From positions 6,386,001 through 6,450,000 of the forward strand of contig NZ_CP067101.1 of assembly GCF_016616425.1 (NCBI RefSeq): 64,000 bases of DNA, read 5' to 3'. Position numbers and translations under genes: made by a program. Each line of letters starts with the position of its first letter. Position 1 is the first letter of the stretch. Below are positions 53,728-62,341 of the stretch, one piece after another. Origin of the DNA: Bradyrhizobium diazoefficiens (GTDB lineage Bacteria; Pseudomonadota; Alphaproteobacteria; Rhizobiales; Xanthobacteraceae). The notes beneath the pieces were generated by a model. The model had not been told where the DNA came from. It ran no database searches and was given only the letters and a program-made list of their open reading frames with translations.

Positions 53728-54742
53728 GACTTAATCCGACTGGGAACTCCGGTTTGCGCGCACATGCCTCTACCGCGTGCGCGCAGCGGGGCGCAAAATG
53801 ACAGCCGGCGCCTCTTATGGCTGGATCCGGGACACCACCGGCCAAGGCAACGAGATCGATCTTGGTGAGCGAAATTTCCGGGACAGCGGAGAAAAGGCTT
53901 CTCGTATAGGGGTGCAGCGGCTGTTGCGCGATCGCCTCGGTGGATCCCATTTCGATGAGCTGGCCTGCGTAGATCACTCCGATGCGATCCGAACGTTCCA
54001 TGGCCAGATCGAGATCATGTGTTACGAAGAGAACGGCCATGTTCCAGTCTGACCGCAGCTGCTCGATCAAATCCATGATCTGACGTTGGGTGGTGACGTC
54101 GAGCGCGGACGTCGGCTCATCGGCAATCAGAAGCCGAGGGCGACGCGCAAGGGCGAGTGCAATCATCACCCGCTGGTTCATGCCGCCGGAGAGTTCGTGT
54201 GGGTATTTCTTGATCGTCGAACGCGGATCTTCAATTCCGACGGCTTCAAGGAGGGAAATCGCGCGTTCGCCTGCTTCGCGTTTCGAGCCTCGCGAAACGA
54301 TGCGAACGGTTTCAGTTAGCTGAAAGCCGATCGTTCTGACCGGATTGAGGTATCGGCTGGGTTGCTGGAAGATCATCGCGCGTGACCTGCGATCCACGGC
54401 CGCCAATGGCCCGCCGTCGAAATATATGTCGCCGCGAGCACTGAGATTGGTGGGCAGGATCCCCATTAACGTCGAACACAGCAGGCTTTTGCCGCTACCG
54501 CTCTCGCCCACCAACGCGAAAAATTCGCCCTCCCGAATGTTCAGCGAGATGGATTCCAGCAACCGAATCTCCTGGTGGGATCCCGCCGTCCAGACATCGA
54601 GGCCGGATACTTCGAGAACCGGCCGTGTCCTGAGCGGGACGCTTGGCTGCCCTGTGGCGGGATCAGTGCCGGGCACCCTCGCCATATCGGCGAGGGTGAG
54701 TTCGGCACCGGGCGCCGCGGTGAATGACACACGCCTCTCCAT
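53681..54742 (-). CDS. Opp/Dpp-type ABC transporter ATPase (OppD-like)
   Basis: About 353 aa from the ATG at 54742 (MERRVSFTAAPG), which overlaps the stop of the binding-protein gene (TAATG). Walker A GESGSGKSLL, signature LSGGMNQRV, Walker B LLIADEPTSALD, H-loop FVTHDLDLAM, and the C-terminal oligo_HPY motif with Cys residues (GCHFAPRCAHAVEACARKPE) typical of OppD. Second gene of the operon. Confidence 0.92.
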   Translation of the reverse strand: MERRVSFTAAPGAELTLADMARVPGTDPATGQPSVPLRTRPVLEVSGLDVWTAGSHQEIRLLESISLNIREGEFFALVGESGSGKSLLCSTLMGILPTNLSARGDIYFDGGPLAAVDRRSRAMIFQQPSRYLNPVRTIGFQLTETVRIVSRGSKREAGERAISLLEAVGIEDPRSTIKKYPHELSGGMNQRVMIALALARRPRLLIADEPTSALDVTTQRQIMDLIEQLRSDWNMAVLFVTHDLDLAMERSDRIGVIYAGQLIEMGSTEAIAQQPLHPYTRSLFSAVPEISLTKIDLVALAGGVPDPAIRGAGCHFAPRCAHAVEACARKPEFPVGLSHAAACHNLGLNHAAS

Positions 54743-56307
54743 TACGAGGCGATTGTGCCCGGGCGAAAGTCCAGAAGGCCGGTTGGCGTCGGCGACCATT
54801 TGAAGTCGGATCTCTTTCCAAAGAACTCGGCAAGCGAGTGCAGGACGGTGCCCGGCGGATCAACCTCGTCGAAAATGTCCAACATCTCCTGATAGGCGCG
54901 ACGGCGCTCGGCCGTGTCGAGCGAACCTACGAGAGTTTTCTCGAGTTCGTTGAACCGATCGTTCTTCCAGTACCCGCTCTTCTGGAACACGCTGCTCGCG
55001 CCCCAACGCGACGAGAAGGAGGCCGTTGGATCGGGGAAATAGGTGCCGTCTGAGGAATTGTTGATCCAGCGAGGCTTTTCGTCCATCACCTGGGCCCAGT
55101 TTTCCTTCCGCTGAATCTCCACATTGAGGCCGATGGCGTTCCACATCGCGGCCATGACTTGCGTCTCTGCGAGCTCTGCAGTGTAGTAGTCGCCGACTGT
55201 CTTGAAGAGGATCTTCTCACCCTTGTACCCGGCTTCCTTAATCAGTTGCTGCGCGCGCGCCGGATCATACGCGGGGATCGGTCTGTCCGGATTATAGAGG
55301 GCGCCGTAGACCGGCTGCTGATGGGACCGGGGGATTGAAATCCGCCCATGCCATATGCTCTTGACCAATCCTTGCCTGTCGATCGAGAGATTGAGAGCAC
55401 GTCTCAGCTTCGGGTCGCGAAGCACGGGATTAGTCAGTGAATCGTACTGCATCGTGCGGAACGAAACTGTATCGCCACCGACGACGTCCAGGCGCTTGTC
55501 GGCCGTGATGACATCAAACTGATCTGGCGCGATCGTCGTGATAAGATCGAAGTCTCCGGCTCGAAGGCCGGCGACGCGCGCGGCTGGCTCTCGCACCATC
55601 CGAAACTCGATTGCCGAAAGCGGCGGCCGACCGCCCCAATACTCCGGGTGAGCCTCTAGCTTGATGTAGTTGTTTTCCGATGACTCAACGAGCCGGTAGG
55701 GGCCGGCGCCAACCGGAGACTTCGCCCATTGGTCGAAGCTCGCCGCCTTCAGATAGGCAGACTTGCAGATGACCCCGCCGCCATAGGACGTGAACCTCAT
55801 CCAGAAAACCGGATCCGGCTTCTTCGTTTTGAATTCCACGTTGTAGCGATCGAGGACCTTGACTTTTGCCAAGGTTGGGAACGTTACCTGCCCAATGCCA
55901 TAGCCAGGAGCGCCCGTTTGAAGCATGCGCTCAGGACCGAAGGTGAACGCCACATCATCAGCCGTCAGTTCGTCACCATTGTGGAACTTGACGCGCTGTC
56001 GCAAGCGCACCTTGAACACGACATTGTCTGTCGTCTCGATCGCTTCGGCGAGCATCGGCTTCAGCTTGGCACCGTTCTGATAGTCTATGCTGAACAGCTT
56101 GTCGTGCACGCTTTCCAGAACGCGAAAGCTCGATAACGCGCTTGCGCGAGGATGCAAGGGATCCAGCTCCGTGCGCAGGTCCTGCATCGCGATCCGCAAC
56201 TTTGCCGTGGCCCCCCCCTGGGCCAGGGCAGGCATGGCACAAGAGAGCAAGCTTGCTCCTCCGATCATCTTCAAGATGTTGCGACGTGATTGCGCCACCA
56301 TGCTCAA
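54742..56307 (-). CDS. Family 5 (peptide-type) substrate-binding protein with Tat signal
   Basis: A 521-aa SBP_bac_5 protein; start 56307 or 56301. The N-terminus MVAQSRRNILKMIGGASLLS ... AMPALAQ is a twin-arginine signal, so it is probably exported folded. The body has the family pattern (FKVRLRQRVKFHNGDELTAD, LRRALNLSIDRQGLV). Family members bind peptides, nickel, opines, glutathione and other solutes; specificity cannot be read here. First gene of the importer operon, with a 34-bp promoter/operator (56381-56415) upstream that recurs before capA. Confidence 0.9.
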   Translation of the reverse strand: MSMVAQSRRNILKMIGGASLLSCAMPALAQGGATAKLRIAMQDLRTELDPLHPRASALSSFRVLESVHDKLFSIDYQNGAKLKPMLAEAIETTDNVVFKVRLRQRVKFHNGDELTADDVAFTFGPERMLQTGAPGYGIGQVTFPTLAKVKVLDRYNVEFKTKKPDPVFWMRFTSYGGGVICKSAYLKAASFDQWAKSPVGAGPYRLVESSENNYIKLEAHPEYWGGRPPLSAIEFRMVREPAARVAGLRAGDFDLITTIAPDQFDVITADKRLDVVGGDTVSFRTMQYDSLTNPVLRDPKLRRALNLSIDRQGLVKSIWHGRISIPRSHQQPVYGALYNPDRPIPAYDPARAQQLIKEAGYKGEKILFKTVGDYYTAELAETQVMAAMWNAIGLNVEIQRKENWAQVMDEKPRWINNSSDGTYFPDPTASFSSRWGASSVFQKSGYWKNDRFNELEKTLVGSLDTAERRRAYQEMLDIFDEVDPPGTVLHSLAEFFGKRSDFKWSPTPTGLLDFRPGTIAS

Positions 56308-56380
56308 GCTCCTCTGCTCCGGTTTCGGGGGGCCCGCAGACCGTCGAGACGGCCCTCGCCGAGGCTGATAGCTGACTTAT

Positions 56381-56415
56381 GTGACAGAAATAACACGGAT
56401 GCCTAGATACCTAGG
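56381..56415. promoter_or_regulatory. Promoter/operator A, predicted GntR-regulator site
   Basis: It contains CCTAGATACCTAGG (56402-56415), an inverted repeat CCTAG-N4-CTAGG, next to a minus-strand -10-like TGTTAT. 27 of 34 bases match site B before capA, and all seven differences are transitions. It lies between the divergent importer operon and the phosphodiesterase-regulator operon, so it may control both. Confidence 0.7.
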
Positions 56416-56495
56416 GACCTAACTTTCCACTCGACCTGATTTTTTTGAAAGTCTATGGAGAGAGCGTACAGGGCGGCAACAAGAGGCATGCGCGA

Positions 56496-57986
56496 ATGAA
56501 ATTCGTAGTCGTGGTTTTCGACGGGTTGCGTCCTGACCAACTTGCCGAGACAGTAACGCCCAACCTTTGCGCATTTGCGAAACTGGGTCTCGTTCTCAGT
56601 GATCACACGGCCTCGTTTCCAAGCGAAACGCGCGTCTCATCGGCGGCGATCGCGACAGGCAGTCATGCCGGCCGTCATGGAATCGTGGCAAACAGATTTT
56701 TCGCCAATGGAACCGCGATCGACGGTGCGTCTCTTCCGGCGCTCCTGTCGCTTGGAAGCAGGGACGGTGGTGTCATGACCTCCGTCGCGATTGGAGAGGT
56801 TTTGGCCAAGCATGGAAAGACGATGCTCGCCATTGGATCTCAGTCGCAAGGCTCATGGGGCCTGTCGAACTGGGGCAATTGGCAAGCCGGCGGGCCTGCC
56901 TATTGGGTTCACGATGCTGAGCGATTTGGAAGCAACCCGGTCATCCGCCGGATTGCATCCCGCTTCCCGGAGCTTCCGGCTGGAGAACAGCCAGCATTGC
57001 AGACGATCGCACGTGTTGTCGACGGCTTTCTGTCTTACGTGACCAGCGAGGTCGTTCCCGAACTCACACTCCTTTGGCTTTCCGAGCCGGACATCAGCTA
57101 TCACATGTTCGGACTGGTGCATCCCAGCGCAAGACAGGTTCTCGCCAAGGTCGATCAGGAATTTGGACGTATCCTCGATTGGTGGGAGGGCGCCAGGACA
57201 AGCGATCGGATTCAACTCATCGCAGCTTCAGACCATGGCCATGCGATCATCGGAAAGAATGTCTGCGTTGCCGATTATCTTGGCAAGGCAGGGTTCAAGG
57301 TCGCCGACACGTTGGAGACAGGCGCCGACGCCATTGTCAAGCCGCAACGCGCGGTCAATCTATGGGTCCGGGATCAGGATCTGGGACTGCTCGGCGAGAT
57401 CCATGATTGCCTTTCCGCAGCGCCCTGGTACGGGGTCGGGTTTTCGCGAACGATGGCGGGCGAAATGCCCCGCATCGCAGGCACCCTTCCCCATTCAGCG
57501 GTCATGTTCGAACATGCGAGAAGCCCGGACTTGTCATTTGTCCTTGGCGACTGCGCCGCGACAGACCCCGGCTGCAATCCTGAGACCGTGTTTTATGACG
57601 GCCCCTATCCGCTCGGTGTGGGAATGCACGGCGGCCTGACCTCCTATGAACTCTCAGCCCTCGGCATCTTTGCTGGGGATTGGTTCCGCCGGGGAACGTT
57701 GACCACTCCTACGGGCATTGTCGATCTCACACCAACCATACTAACTGGTCTTGGCCTGCCCATTCCAGTCACGGTTCAGGGGCGGCTGATCGAGGAGGCC
57801 CTTCTCAGCTGCGATGGGAGACCGTCTTACCAGGTCGAAGATGTCAGCGTGTCAGTCAGCAATTCGCTTCGGTCGGCTAAAATTCGCAGAGACAGCTATG
57901 GTGGGCGCCTCTACCTGAAAGGAACTGACTATCAATGGTTTAGAAATTTCGGCAGCGGCGCCCCATCCACCGTTCATACGCATTGA
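56496..57986 (+). CDS. Alkaline-phosphatase-superfamily phosphodiesterase/hydrolase
   Basis: 496 aa from the ATG at 56496 (AGAGG upstream; a TTG at 56445 is also open). Type I phosphodiesterase/nucleotide pyrophosphatase fold (Pfam PF01663-like): metal Asp9 in VVVFDGLRPDQL, nucleophile region ASFPSETRVSSAAIATG with a Ser (about 40) where most relatives have Thr, AGRHGI, metal sites EPDISYHMFG, ASDHGHAI and GMHGGLTSYE. No signal peptide, so it acts in the cytoplasm on an imported substrate. Relatives cleave phosphodiesters or phosphonoacetate. Followed after 21 bp by the GntR regulator. Confidence 0.8.
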   Translation: MKFVVVVFDGLRPDQLAETVTPNLCAFAKLGLVLSDHTASFPSETRVSSAAIATGSHAGRHGIVANRFFANGTAIDGASLPALLSLGSRDGGVMTSVAIGEVLAKHGKTMLAIGSQSQGSWGLSNWGNWQAGGPAYWVHDAERFGSNPVIRRIASRFPELPAGEQPALQTIARVVDGFLSYVTSEVVPELTLLWLSEPDISYHMFGLVHPSARQVLAKVDQEFGRILDWWEGARTSDRIQLIAASDHGHAIIGKNVCVADYLGKAGFKVADTLETGADAIVKPQRAVNLWVRDQDLGLLGEIHDCLSAAPWYGVGFSRTMAGEMPRIAGTLPHSAVMFEHARSPDLSFVLGDCAATDPGCNPETVFYDGPYPLGVGMHGGLTSYELSALGIFAGDWFRRGTLTTPTGIVDLTPTILTGLGLPIPVTVQGRLIEEALLSCDGRPSYQVEDVSVSVSNSLRSAKIRRDSYGGRLYLKGTDYQWFRNFGSGAPSTVHTH

Positions 57987-58007
57987 ATTGAGAAAAAGAG
58001 ACAATCG

Positions 58008-58742
58008 ATGTTTCAGGGAAAACGATGGGAGTTCGTCAGAACGAAAATCGAGTCGAACATCGCCTCGAACAAGTTTGCTCCTGGCGAAAAGCTGCCGAAC
58101 GATGTCGAGCTGGCGCGACTCTACGGTGTTAATAGACACACTGTTCGATATGCCATTCGAGCGCTTGAGCAAAAGGGCATCCTTCGCGTGGAGCAAGGAC
58201 GAGGGACTTTTGTCGTGGAGAACACGACCCCTTACCTTCTCTCGGCCGGCACCCGCCTCACCGACAACCTTGTCGCGCACGGTCGCCTGGCCCGCCGTTC
58301 CATTCTTTCATCGGAGACAATCGCTGCGAATGAGCGTCTGGCAAAACATCTCCATCTTAAGGTTGGCGATGACGTTCTCCTGATGACAACTTTGAGCTTT
58401 CAGGACGAAATCCCGATCGTGATTGCGCACAGCTATTTCCCGGCGGAACGTGTACCGGGACTGTTGGACGAATTCTCCGGAGTGAATTCGATCTCTAAGG
58501 CCTTAAAGCGCGTCGGCGTCGCGGCCTATTCCCAGCAATGGGTCCGGATCAACGCGCGGATGCCGACAGAAGCCGAGGCGCGCCTTCTTGGGATGTCCAT
58601 GGCTCAACCCGTATTCATTAAAGAGAACTTGGACTGCGCGAACGGCACACCAATCAAATTTGGGGAAAACGTACTCTGCGCGTCCAGGATAAACTTTTTC
58701 ATCGATTTCAAGAAAATGCAGAAGGGAACGGCGCGTTCATAG
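58008..58742 (+). CDS. GntR/HutC-family regulator resembling PhnF
   Basis: A 244-aa protein: N-terminal winged helix (VRTKIESNIASNKFAPGEKL, LARLYGVNRHTVRYAIRALE, GILRVEQGRGTFV) and a C-terminal UTRA ligand-binding domain (about residues 90-240). It is close in layout to PhnF, the regulator of phosphonate genes, and other HutC-type repressors. It is in an operon with the phosphodiesterase. Its predicted operator is the palindrome CTAGGTACCTAG found before capA and, in near-identical form, before the importer operon. Confidence 0.85.
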   Translation: MFQGKRWEFVRTKIESNIASNKFAPGEKLPNDVELARLYGVNRHTVRYAIRALEQKGILRVEQGRGTFVVENTTPYLLSAGTRLTDNLVAHGRLARRSILSSETIAANERLAKHLHLKVGDDVLLMTTLSFQDEIPIVIAHSYFPAERVPGLLDEFSGVNSISKALKRVGVAAYSQQWVRINARMPTEAEARLLGMSMAQPVFIKENLDCANGTPIKFGENVLCASRINFFIDFKKMQKGTARS

Positions 58743-59123
58743 CTCGTATGAAAATCGGAAGCCTCCAGCAACTCGCTTCTGGCGCCAGACATGGACAGCG
58801 AAGGGCAAGCGACTCTCGCTGCGATTTGAGCGAACTGACGGGTTTGCCGGCCTAGCAGACCGTTGGGCCACAGCTTGAGCCGAGCTGCGTCAACGGCTTG
58901 GCAATGCGCTTATGTCCTCTCCGATCTCGACGGCACCGATGAGGCGTTGATAAGACGCGGGCGGCACAAAATGCACTCCAACGTGCCGCACGTGGGTGGA
59001 TCGGCGGTGACGAGCGGGCGCAGCCGATTGAGGTAAGGCTGACGGTCAGAGCCAAGGTCGGCCGTCAGCCGGTCGGCGAATTCGACCGGCTTCAGGCCTT
59101 CGCGGCGTTCCTGAATGCAGGGC
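58743..59123. other. Convergent region between the regulator and capA
   Basis: About 380 bp. Minus-strand text FADRLTADLGSDRQPYLNRL (about 59075-59010) looks protein-like but has no complete frame. Nothing I can name; possibly a gene remnant. Confidence 0.3.
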
Positions 59124-60461
59124 CTATCCCGTCGCAGCCATCCGGCCGAAGCACCGCCCGTTGCGGCGATCGATCTCTATCATTGTCCCAAAGGGACGCG
59201 ACAGGCTGTCCAGCCGCGAGAGAATGCGAGCGCCGTCCTCTGGATCCGCCAGCATCGGCGTTCCCCGGCGGCTTCTGGGAAGCCCATATCCCATTGTAAT
59301 CGGATGGAGCTCCAACGTGGCAAGTTCGCCGGCAGCGAAGCTGAACTGTGCCACGACAGATTCCCAATAGTGCGGCTTGATATTGTAGCTTGGCATAACG
59401 TCATAAAGATCGGCAGGCGTCGATGACAGCGGCATGCCCTGCTGCTCGTAAAGTTCGATCGGAAACGAGGCGGTCGCCAGGTTGTGGATGAAGTTGCCCA
59501 ACGAATAGAAAATCGGGCGATTCCGATAGAGTTCGATCCCGCGCAAAATGTGAGGTCCATGCCCGATAATGGCATGGGCCCCCGCATCGATGAGCCGATA
59601 CGCAAGCGGCTGCATGAATCCGGCAGGAACGTCCGTGTTCCAGCTCCCCTGCAACCCCTCGTGACCATGAAGAGCCACGACGACAATGTCGGCCATCCGT
59701 TTAGCCTCGGCGATTGCGCTGACAAGCGCTTGTACGTCGCGTTCCAAAACGTCCGTTTGTATCCGCGGACTATCATCGGCTACGAAGTGCGCGCTCTCCA
59801 CCGCTATGCCGCCCGGCGGCGGGGGGCCATAGACATTGCGATCAGGATACGCGAAATGGGTTCCGGGAGCCCTTGTCCCGGCCGGTTCGACGTTCACACC
59901 GGTCTCGGCCAGGATGTTGCGCAAAGTTTCAAACTGTTCTGTCTTGACGTAATGGGTCTTCTGCAAGCGCAATGGCGCAATACCGGGTCGACCGATATCG
60001 CCGATCCCGGCATCGGCGGCGACCGACAACCTGGCGTTGCTCGATGCTGCTGCGATTAACGCTACTCGCCCGCCAGCTGCGTCGAAGTAGCAAGGTTGCC
60101 GAGCCTCTCGCAGGGTTCGCCCCGCGCCCGCGTATCGCATGTTTCTTCGCTCTAATGCCTCCAAGGTGGCAATAAGACCATGGGTACCGTAGTCCGTGGC
60201 ATGATTGTTTGCGATGCCAAAGAGGTTTACGCCCAGGAACTCGAACTCTGAGAGCAGATTGGGATCTGCCCCCAGCGGGGTGCCGTGAAACGTCGTCGAC
60301 GGTTGACGGCCGGGTCCTGGAAACGACATCTCGACATTGGTGATAGTCACGTCTGCGTTTCTCAGGAGCGCGACGAGGTCTCGGAATGCAGTGTCCGGGG
60401 TTGCGGAAATCGCTCGGGTCAACATTGAGTCCCCGGTTGCAAGGAGACTTATATCGGACAT
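59124..60461 (-). CDS. CapA/PGA-synthesis-like metallophosphoesterase-fold protein
   Basis: A 445-aa PGA_cap domain protein: ISLLATGDSMLTR, VTITNVEMSF, NLFGIANNHATDYG, VVVALHGHEG, HAIIGHGPHILRGIELYRNR and IFYSLGNFI, the characteristic metal-binding order of CapA proteins. No signal peptide, unlike cell-surface CapA of Bacillus, so it probably acts in the cytoplasm. The family has a calcineurin-like fold and is implicated in poly-gamma-glutamate and other gamma-glutamyl polymers. It is a single gene, but its promoter carries the same operator as the importer operon, so it likely processes the imported compound. Confidence 0.85.
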   Translation of the reverse strand: MSDISLLATGDSMLTRAISATPDTAFRDLVALLRNADVTITNVEMSFPGPGRQPSTTFHGTPLGADPNLLSEFEFLGVNLFGIANNHATDYGTHGLIATLEALERRNMRYAGAGRTLREARQPCYFDAAGGRVALIAAASSNARLSVAADAGIGDIGRPGIAPLRLQKTHYVKTEQFETLRNILAETGVNVEPAGTRAPGTHFAYPDRNVYGPPPPGGIAVESAHFVADDSPRIQTDVLERDVQALVSAIAEAKRMADIVVVALHGHEGLQGSWNTDVPAGFMQPLAYRLIDAGAHAIIGHGPHILRGIELYRNRPIFYSLGNFIHNLATASFPIELYEQQGMPLSSTPADLYDVMPSYNIKPHYWESVVAQFSFAAGELATLELHPITMGYGLPRSRRGTPMLADPEDGARILSRLDSLSRPFGTMIEIDRRNGRCFGRMAATG

Positions 60462-60535
60462 CGGAGGAATTCCTTTCTTTGTTTTGCCAGACCGGGCGGC
60501 CTGCGCTCCGTCCGAGCCAGCCCTACCTCTCCAAT

Positions 60536-60569
60536 GTAACGGGAATAATACAGATACCTAGGTACCTAG
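60536..60569 (-). promoter_or_regulatory. Promoter/operator B upstream of capA
   Basis: CTAGGTACCTAG (60558-60569) is a perfect 12-bp palindrome; a minus-strand -10-like TATTAT lies next to it. The start of transcription would be near 60538, about 75 nt before the capA ATG, the same spacing as site A to the binding-protein gene. Confidence 0.72.
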
Positions 60570-60627
60570 TGTTTGTTGGGGCAACGCATAGGGCGAGCTG
60601 GTGCAGCCCACATCTGCGCCCCGTAGC

Positions 60628-60803
60628 GGCTTGGCCTTGGCGATCGCTGTTGCGGGTGCAGCGGCGCATCGGCCTATTCCGCCCTCGGATCGGCGCCAAA
60701 ATGGTAACCCACATGATAATCGTTGGATAAGCTGCTCGTTTTGGCAGGGATGATAGCAAGAGGCGACGCTGCACGGTTGAAGGGGACGCCACAGGAGGGC
60801 CGA
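60628..60803 (-). pseudogene. Decayed copy of part of the outer-membrane barrel gene
   Basis: Nucleotide similarity to 26163-26357 is plain (for example GGCGATCGCTGTTGC, GTGCAGCGGCGCATCGG and GATAAGCTGCTCGT in both). The minus-strand text TSSLSNDYHVG ... YHFGADPRAE mirrors TSSLSSDYHVG ... YHFGLDPTAEW of the intact gene, with deletions and stops. A leftover of a paralogous porin-like gene or of a duplication. Confidence 0.75.
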
Positions 60804-60914
60804 TCATGGCCGTCAGACCGCCGAATGGCGAAATGCAGTGGGTTCGCGAGAGCTTGACCGCGGCCAGTCCGGCCAAACCGCCGGTCAGGGCCATGACATA
60901 GAACGAGGCCGCCC

Positions 60915-61397
60915 ATGTCCGGCTCTGACACTGCCGGAGGCAAATTCGAACGCCGATTGACAGGTTCGCCCGGCAAAAAACAAAAGCTCGAAGCTCTGTT
61001 AAGCTTTCGTGCCTCGCTTGCCGCTGGCGGCTCGCTGGATGAGGCGGCGCATCGCGCCAAAAGCGCCGCCTCGTTTCAAGGGCGGCATGCGCACGCTCGG
61101 CGCGCAAACCTCGCGGTCCAACTTGCCATGTTGCCCAAAGCTTGGGTTGTGCCCTTCGGACCGAACGCACTGCGCGCGCTTGAACATTTTGCCGCTATCG
61201 AACGGCTCGAAGGGGTTTGCATTCTCGGCGGCCTCCTGCATCCCGGCGGCCAGCAATGGAACCGCTACAATGTCCAGCTCGGCCTTGTCTCAGGCGCCGC
61301 CGCGCTTGCAGACCCGGCGGCGCTGAGGTTCTGCGGCGCAGCACCGCTCTGGGAGCGAAGCTCTCGGCTCTGCTTCGGCAATGAACCGCGCACTTAA
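60915..61397 (+). pseudogene. Possible remnant of a uracil-DNA-glycosylase-like gene
   Basis: Plus-strand text LPKAWVVPFGPNALRALEHF ... LLHPGGQQWNRYNV recalls the ending of UDG-family proteins (VPLG...AL..., HPSG.N.HR). The N-terminal part is unrecognisable and no ribosome binding site exists. Weak identification by eye. Confidence 0.25.
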
Positions 61398-61466
61398 GAG
61401 GCGAGCAGATCGGCGAGCTCGTGTCGCTCGATTTTGTCGGCCGTATTCGCCCAAGGCTCGCTGGAA

Positions 61467-61768
61467 TCACCTGAACAATTCGCGGAACATGGCTGCGAAT
61501 GCTTCCCTGCCGGCCCCGTCGGTGAAGCGCGCAGCCTCTTCCGCGGTGAGCAAGGGTTTGACGTCGGCGAGGAAATCGGGGCGCTCCAGTTTATCGAACA
61601 TGCGCTGTTCGGCTTGTGCGCGCGAAATCGCCTAACCTGACAGGTCCAAATACTTCCCGAACAGCTCTACGAGCCGCCTCGTATTGAGCGCCCCGAAGAT
61701 ATCGAGCGAATGCGAGAGATCGACGAGATCGCGCCCCTTATTGCGCTGTAGCAGCGCGCAGCGACTCC
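61467..61768 (-). pseudogene. C-terminal remnant of an AbiEii-type nucleotidyltransferase toxin
   Basis: The minus strand reads ESLRALLQRNKGRDLVDLSH, SLDIFGALNTRRLVELFGKY, LDLSG, then TAG (61632-61634), and continues in the same frame with AISRAQAEQRMFDKLERPDF, LADVKPLLTAEEAARFTDGA to a stop at 61467. This is the C-terminal part of AbiEii/AbiGii toxins (KGRDLxDL is characteristic). The catalytic N-terminal domain and the AbiEi antitoxin are absent. A broken type IV toxin-antitoxin or abortive-infection gene. Confidence 0.6.
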
Positions 61769-61784
61769 AAACCTGTCTAATCCT

Positions 61785-61890
61785 AACGCCGACCGCCCCC
61801 GCCGGGGCCGCCGAAACCACCGCCGGGACCGCCGAAACCACCGCCACCGGGCCCCATCGGCCCACCGGGCCCGCCCGGACCACCGGGACC
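61785..61890 (-). pseudogene. Gly/Pro-rich C-terminal tail of a lost gene
   Basis: The minus strand reads GPGGPGGPGGPMGPGGGGFG followed by GPGGGFGGPGGGGRR and a TAG stop. The collagen-like Gly-rich end is intact but the upstream sequence is in no continuous frame. Tails like this occur on exported proteins of rhizobia. The rest of the gene is missing. Confidence 0.4.
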
Positions 61891-62099
61891 CCGTCGCAAT
61901 GCCGGGACATGACCGCGCAGTGGAGCGGCAAGGTTTCGTTACGGCCGTTAACCATATCGTGGCGGCGTCACGGAAGAAAGCCTGCATCCGCGATGCGCGT
62001 GGCGACGCAAAAGGTCGTGCTTTCAAGGATAGCGCTATCGCGCGGCACTTTTCCGGCCTACCGAGAAGTGCGGGAACGGTATCTGCTAGCGGACGGTCG

Positions 62100-62254
62100 A
62101 AGATCGGATAGCCTCCGCTTGTGAACTCCATGACCAACGGGTCACGGCGCTTCGGCTTACAGAAGGCGAGCAGCCAATTGTGGTGCATGCCAACGTCAGA
62201 GACGAGAGCGGTGCGCTCCGGCAGCGCCTTTAGCCTCGGGGTTCTGTACGCCAA
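62100..62254 (-). pseudogene. Possible remnant of a thiamine-diphosphate enzyme
   Basis: Minus-strand text LKALPERTALVSDVGMHHNW, LLAFCKPKRRDPLVMEFTSG recalls the start of the C-terminal ThDP-binding domain (SDVG.H..W). Downstream is unrecognisable. It lies about 90 bp after the transporter gene on the same strand, so it may once have been its operon partner. Confidence 0.35.
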
Positions 62255-62341
62255 GTGGCGCGGGCATCAACCCGATCGAAGAACCGGGTTCGTTGAACAA
62301 TTCATCGCGCGCTTCGATCAGTCCTTCCGTGCCGGCGAGTT

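Noticed and set aside
61800..61880. Short GC-rich tandem pattern as a CRISPR or VNTR
   Set aside because: Units are 9-18 bp of Gly/Pro codons in one frame ending at a stop; it is a Gly-rich protein tail, and no spaced repeats occur anywhere in the window.
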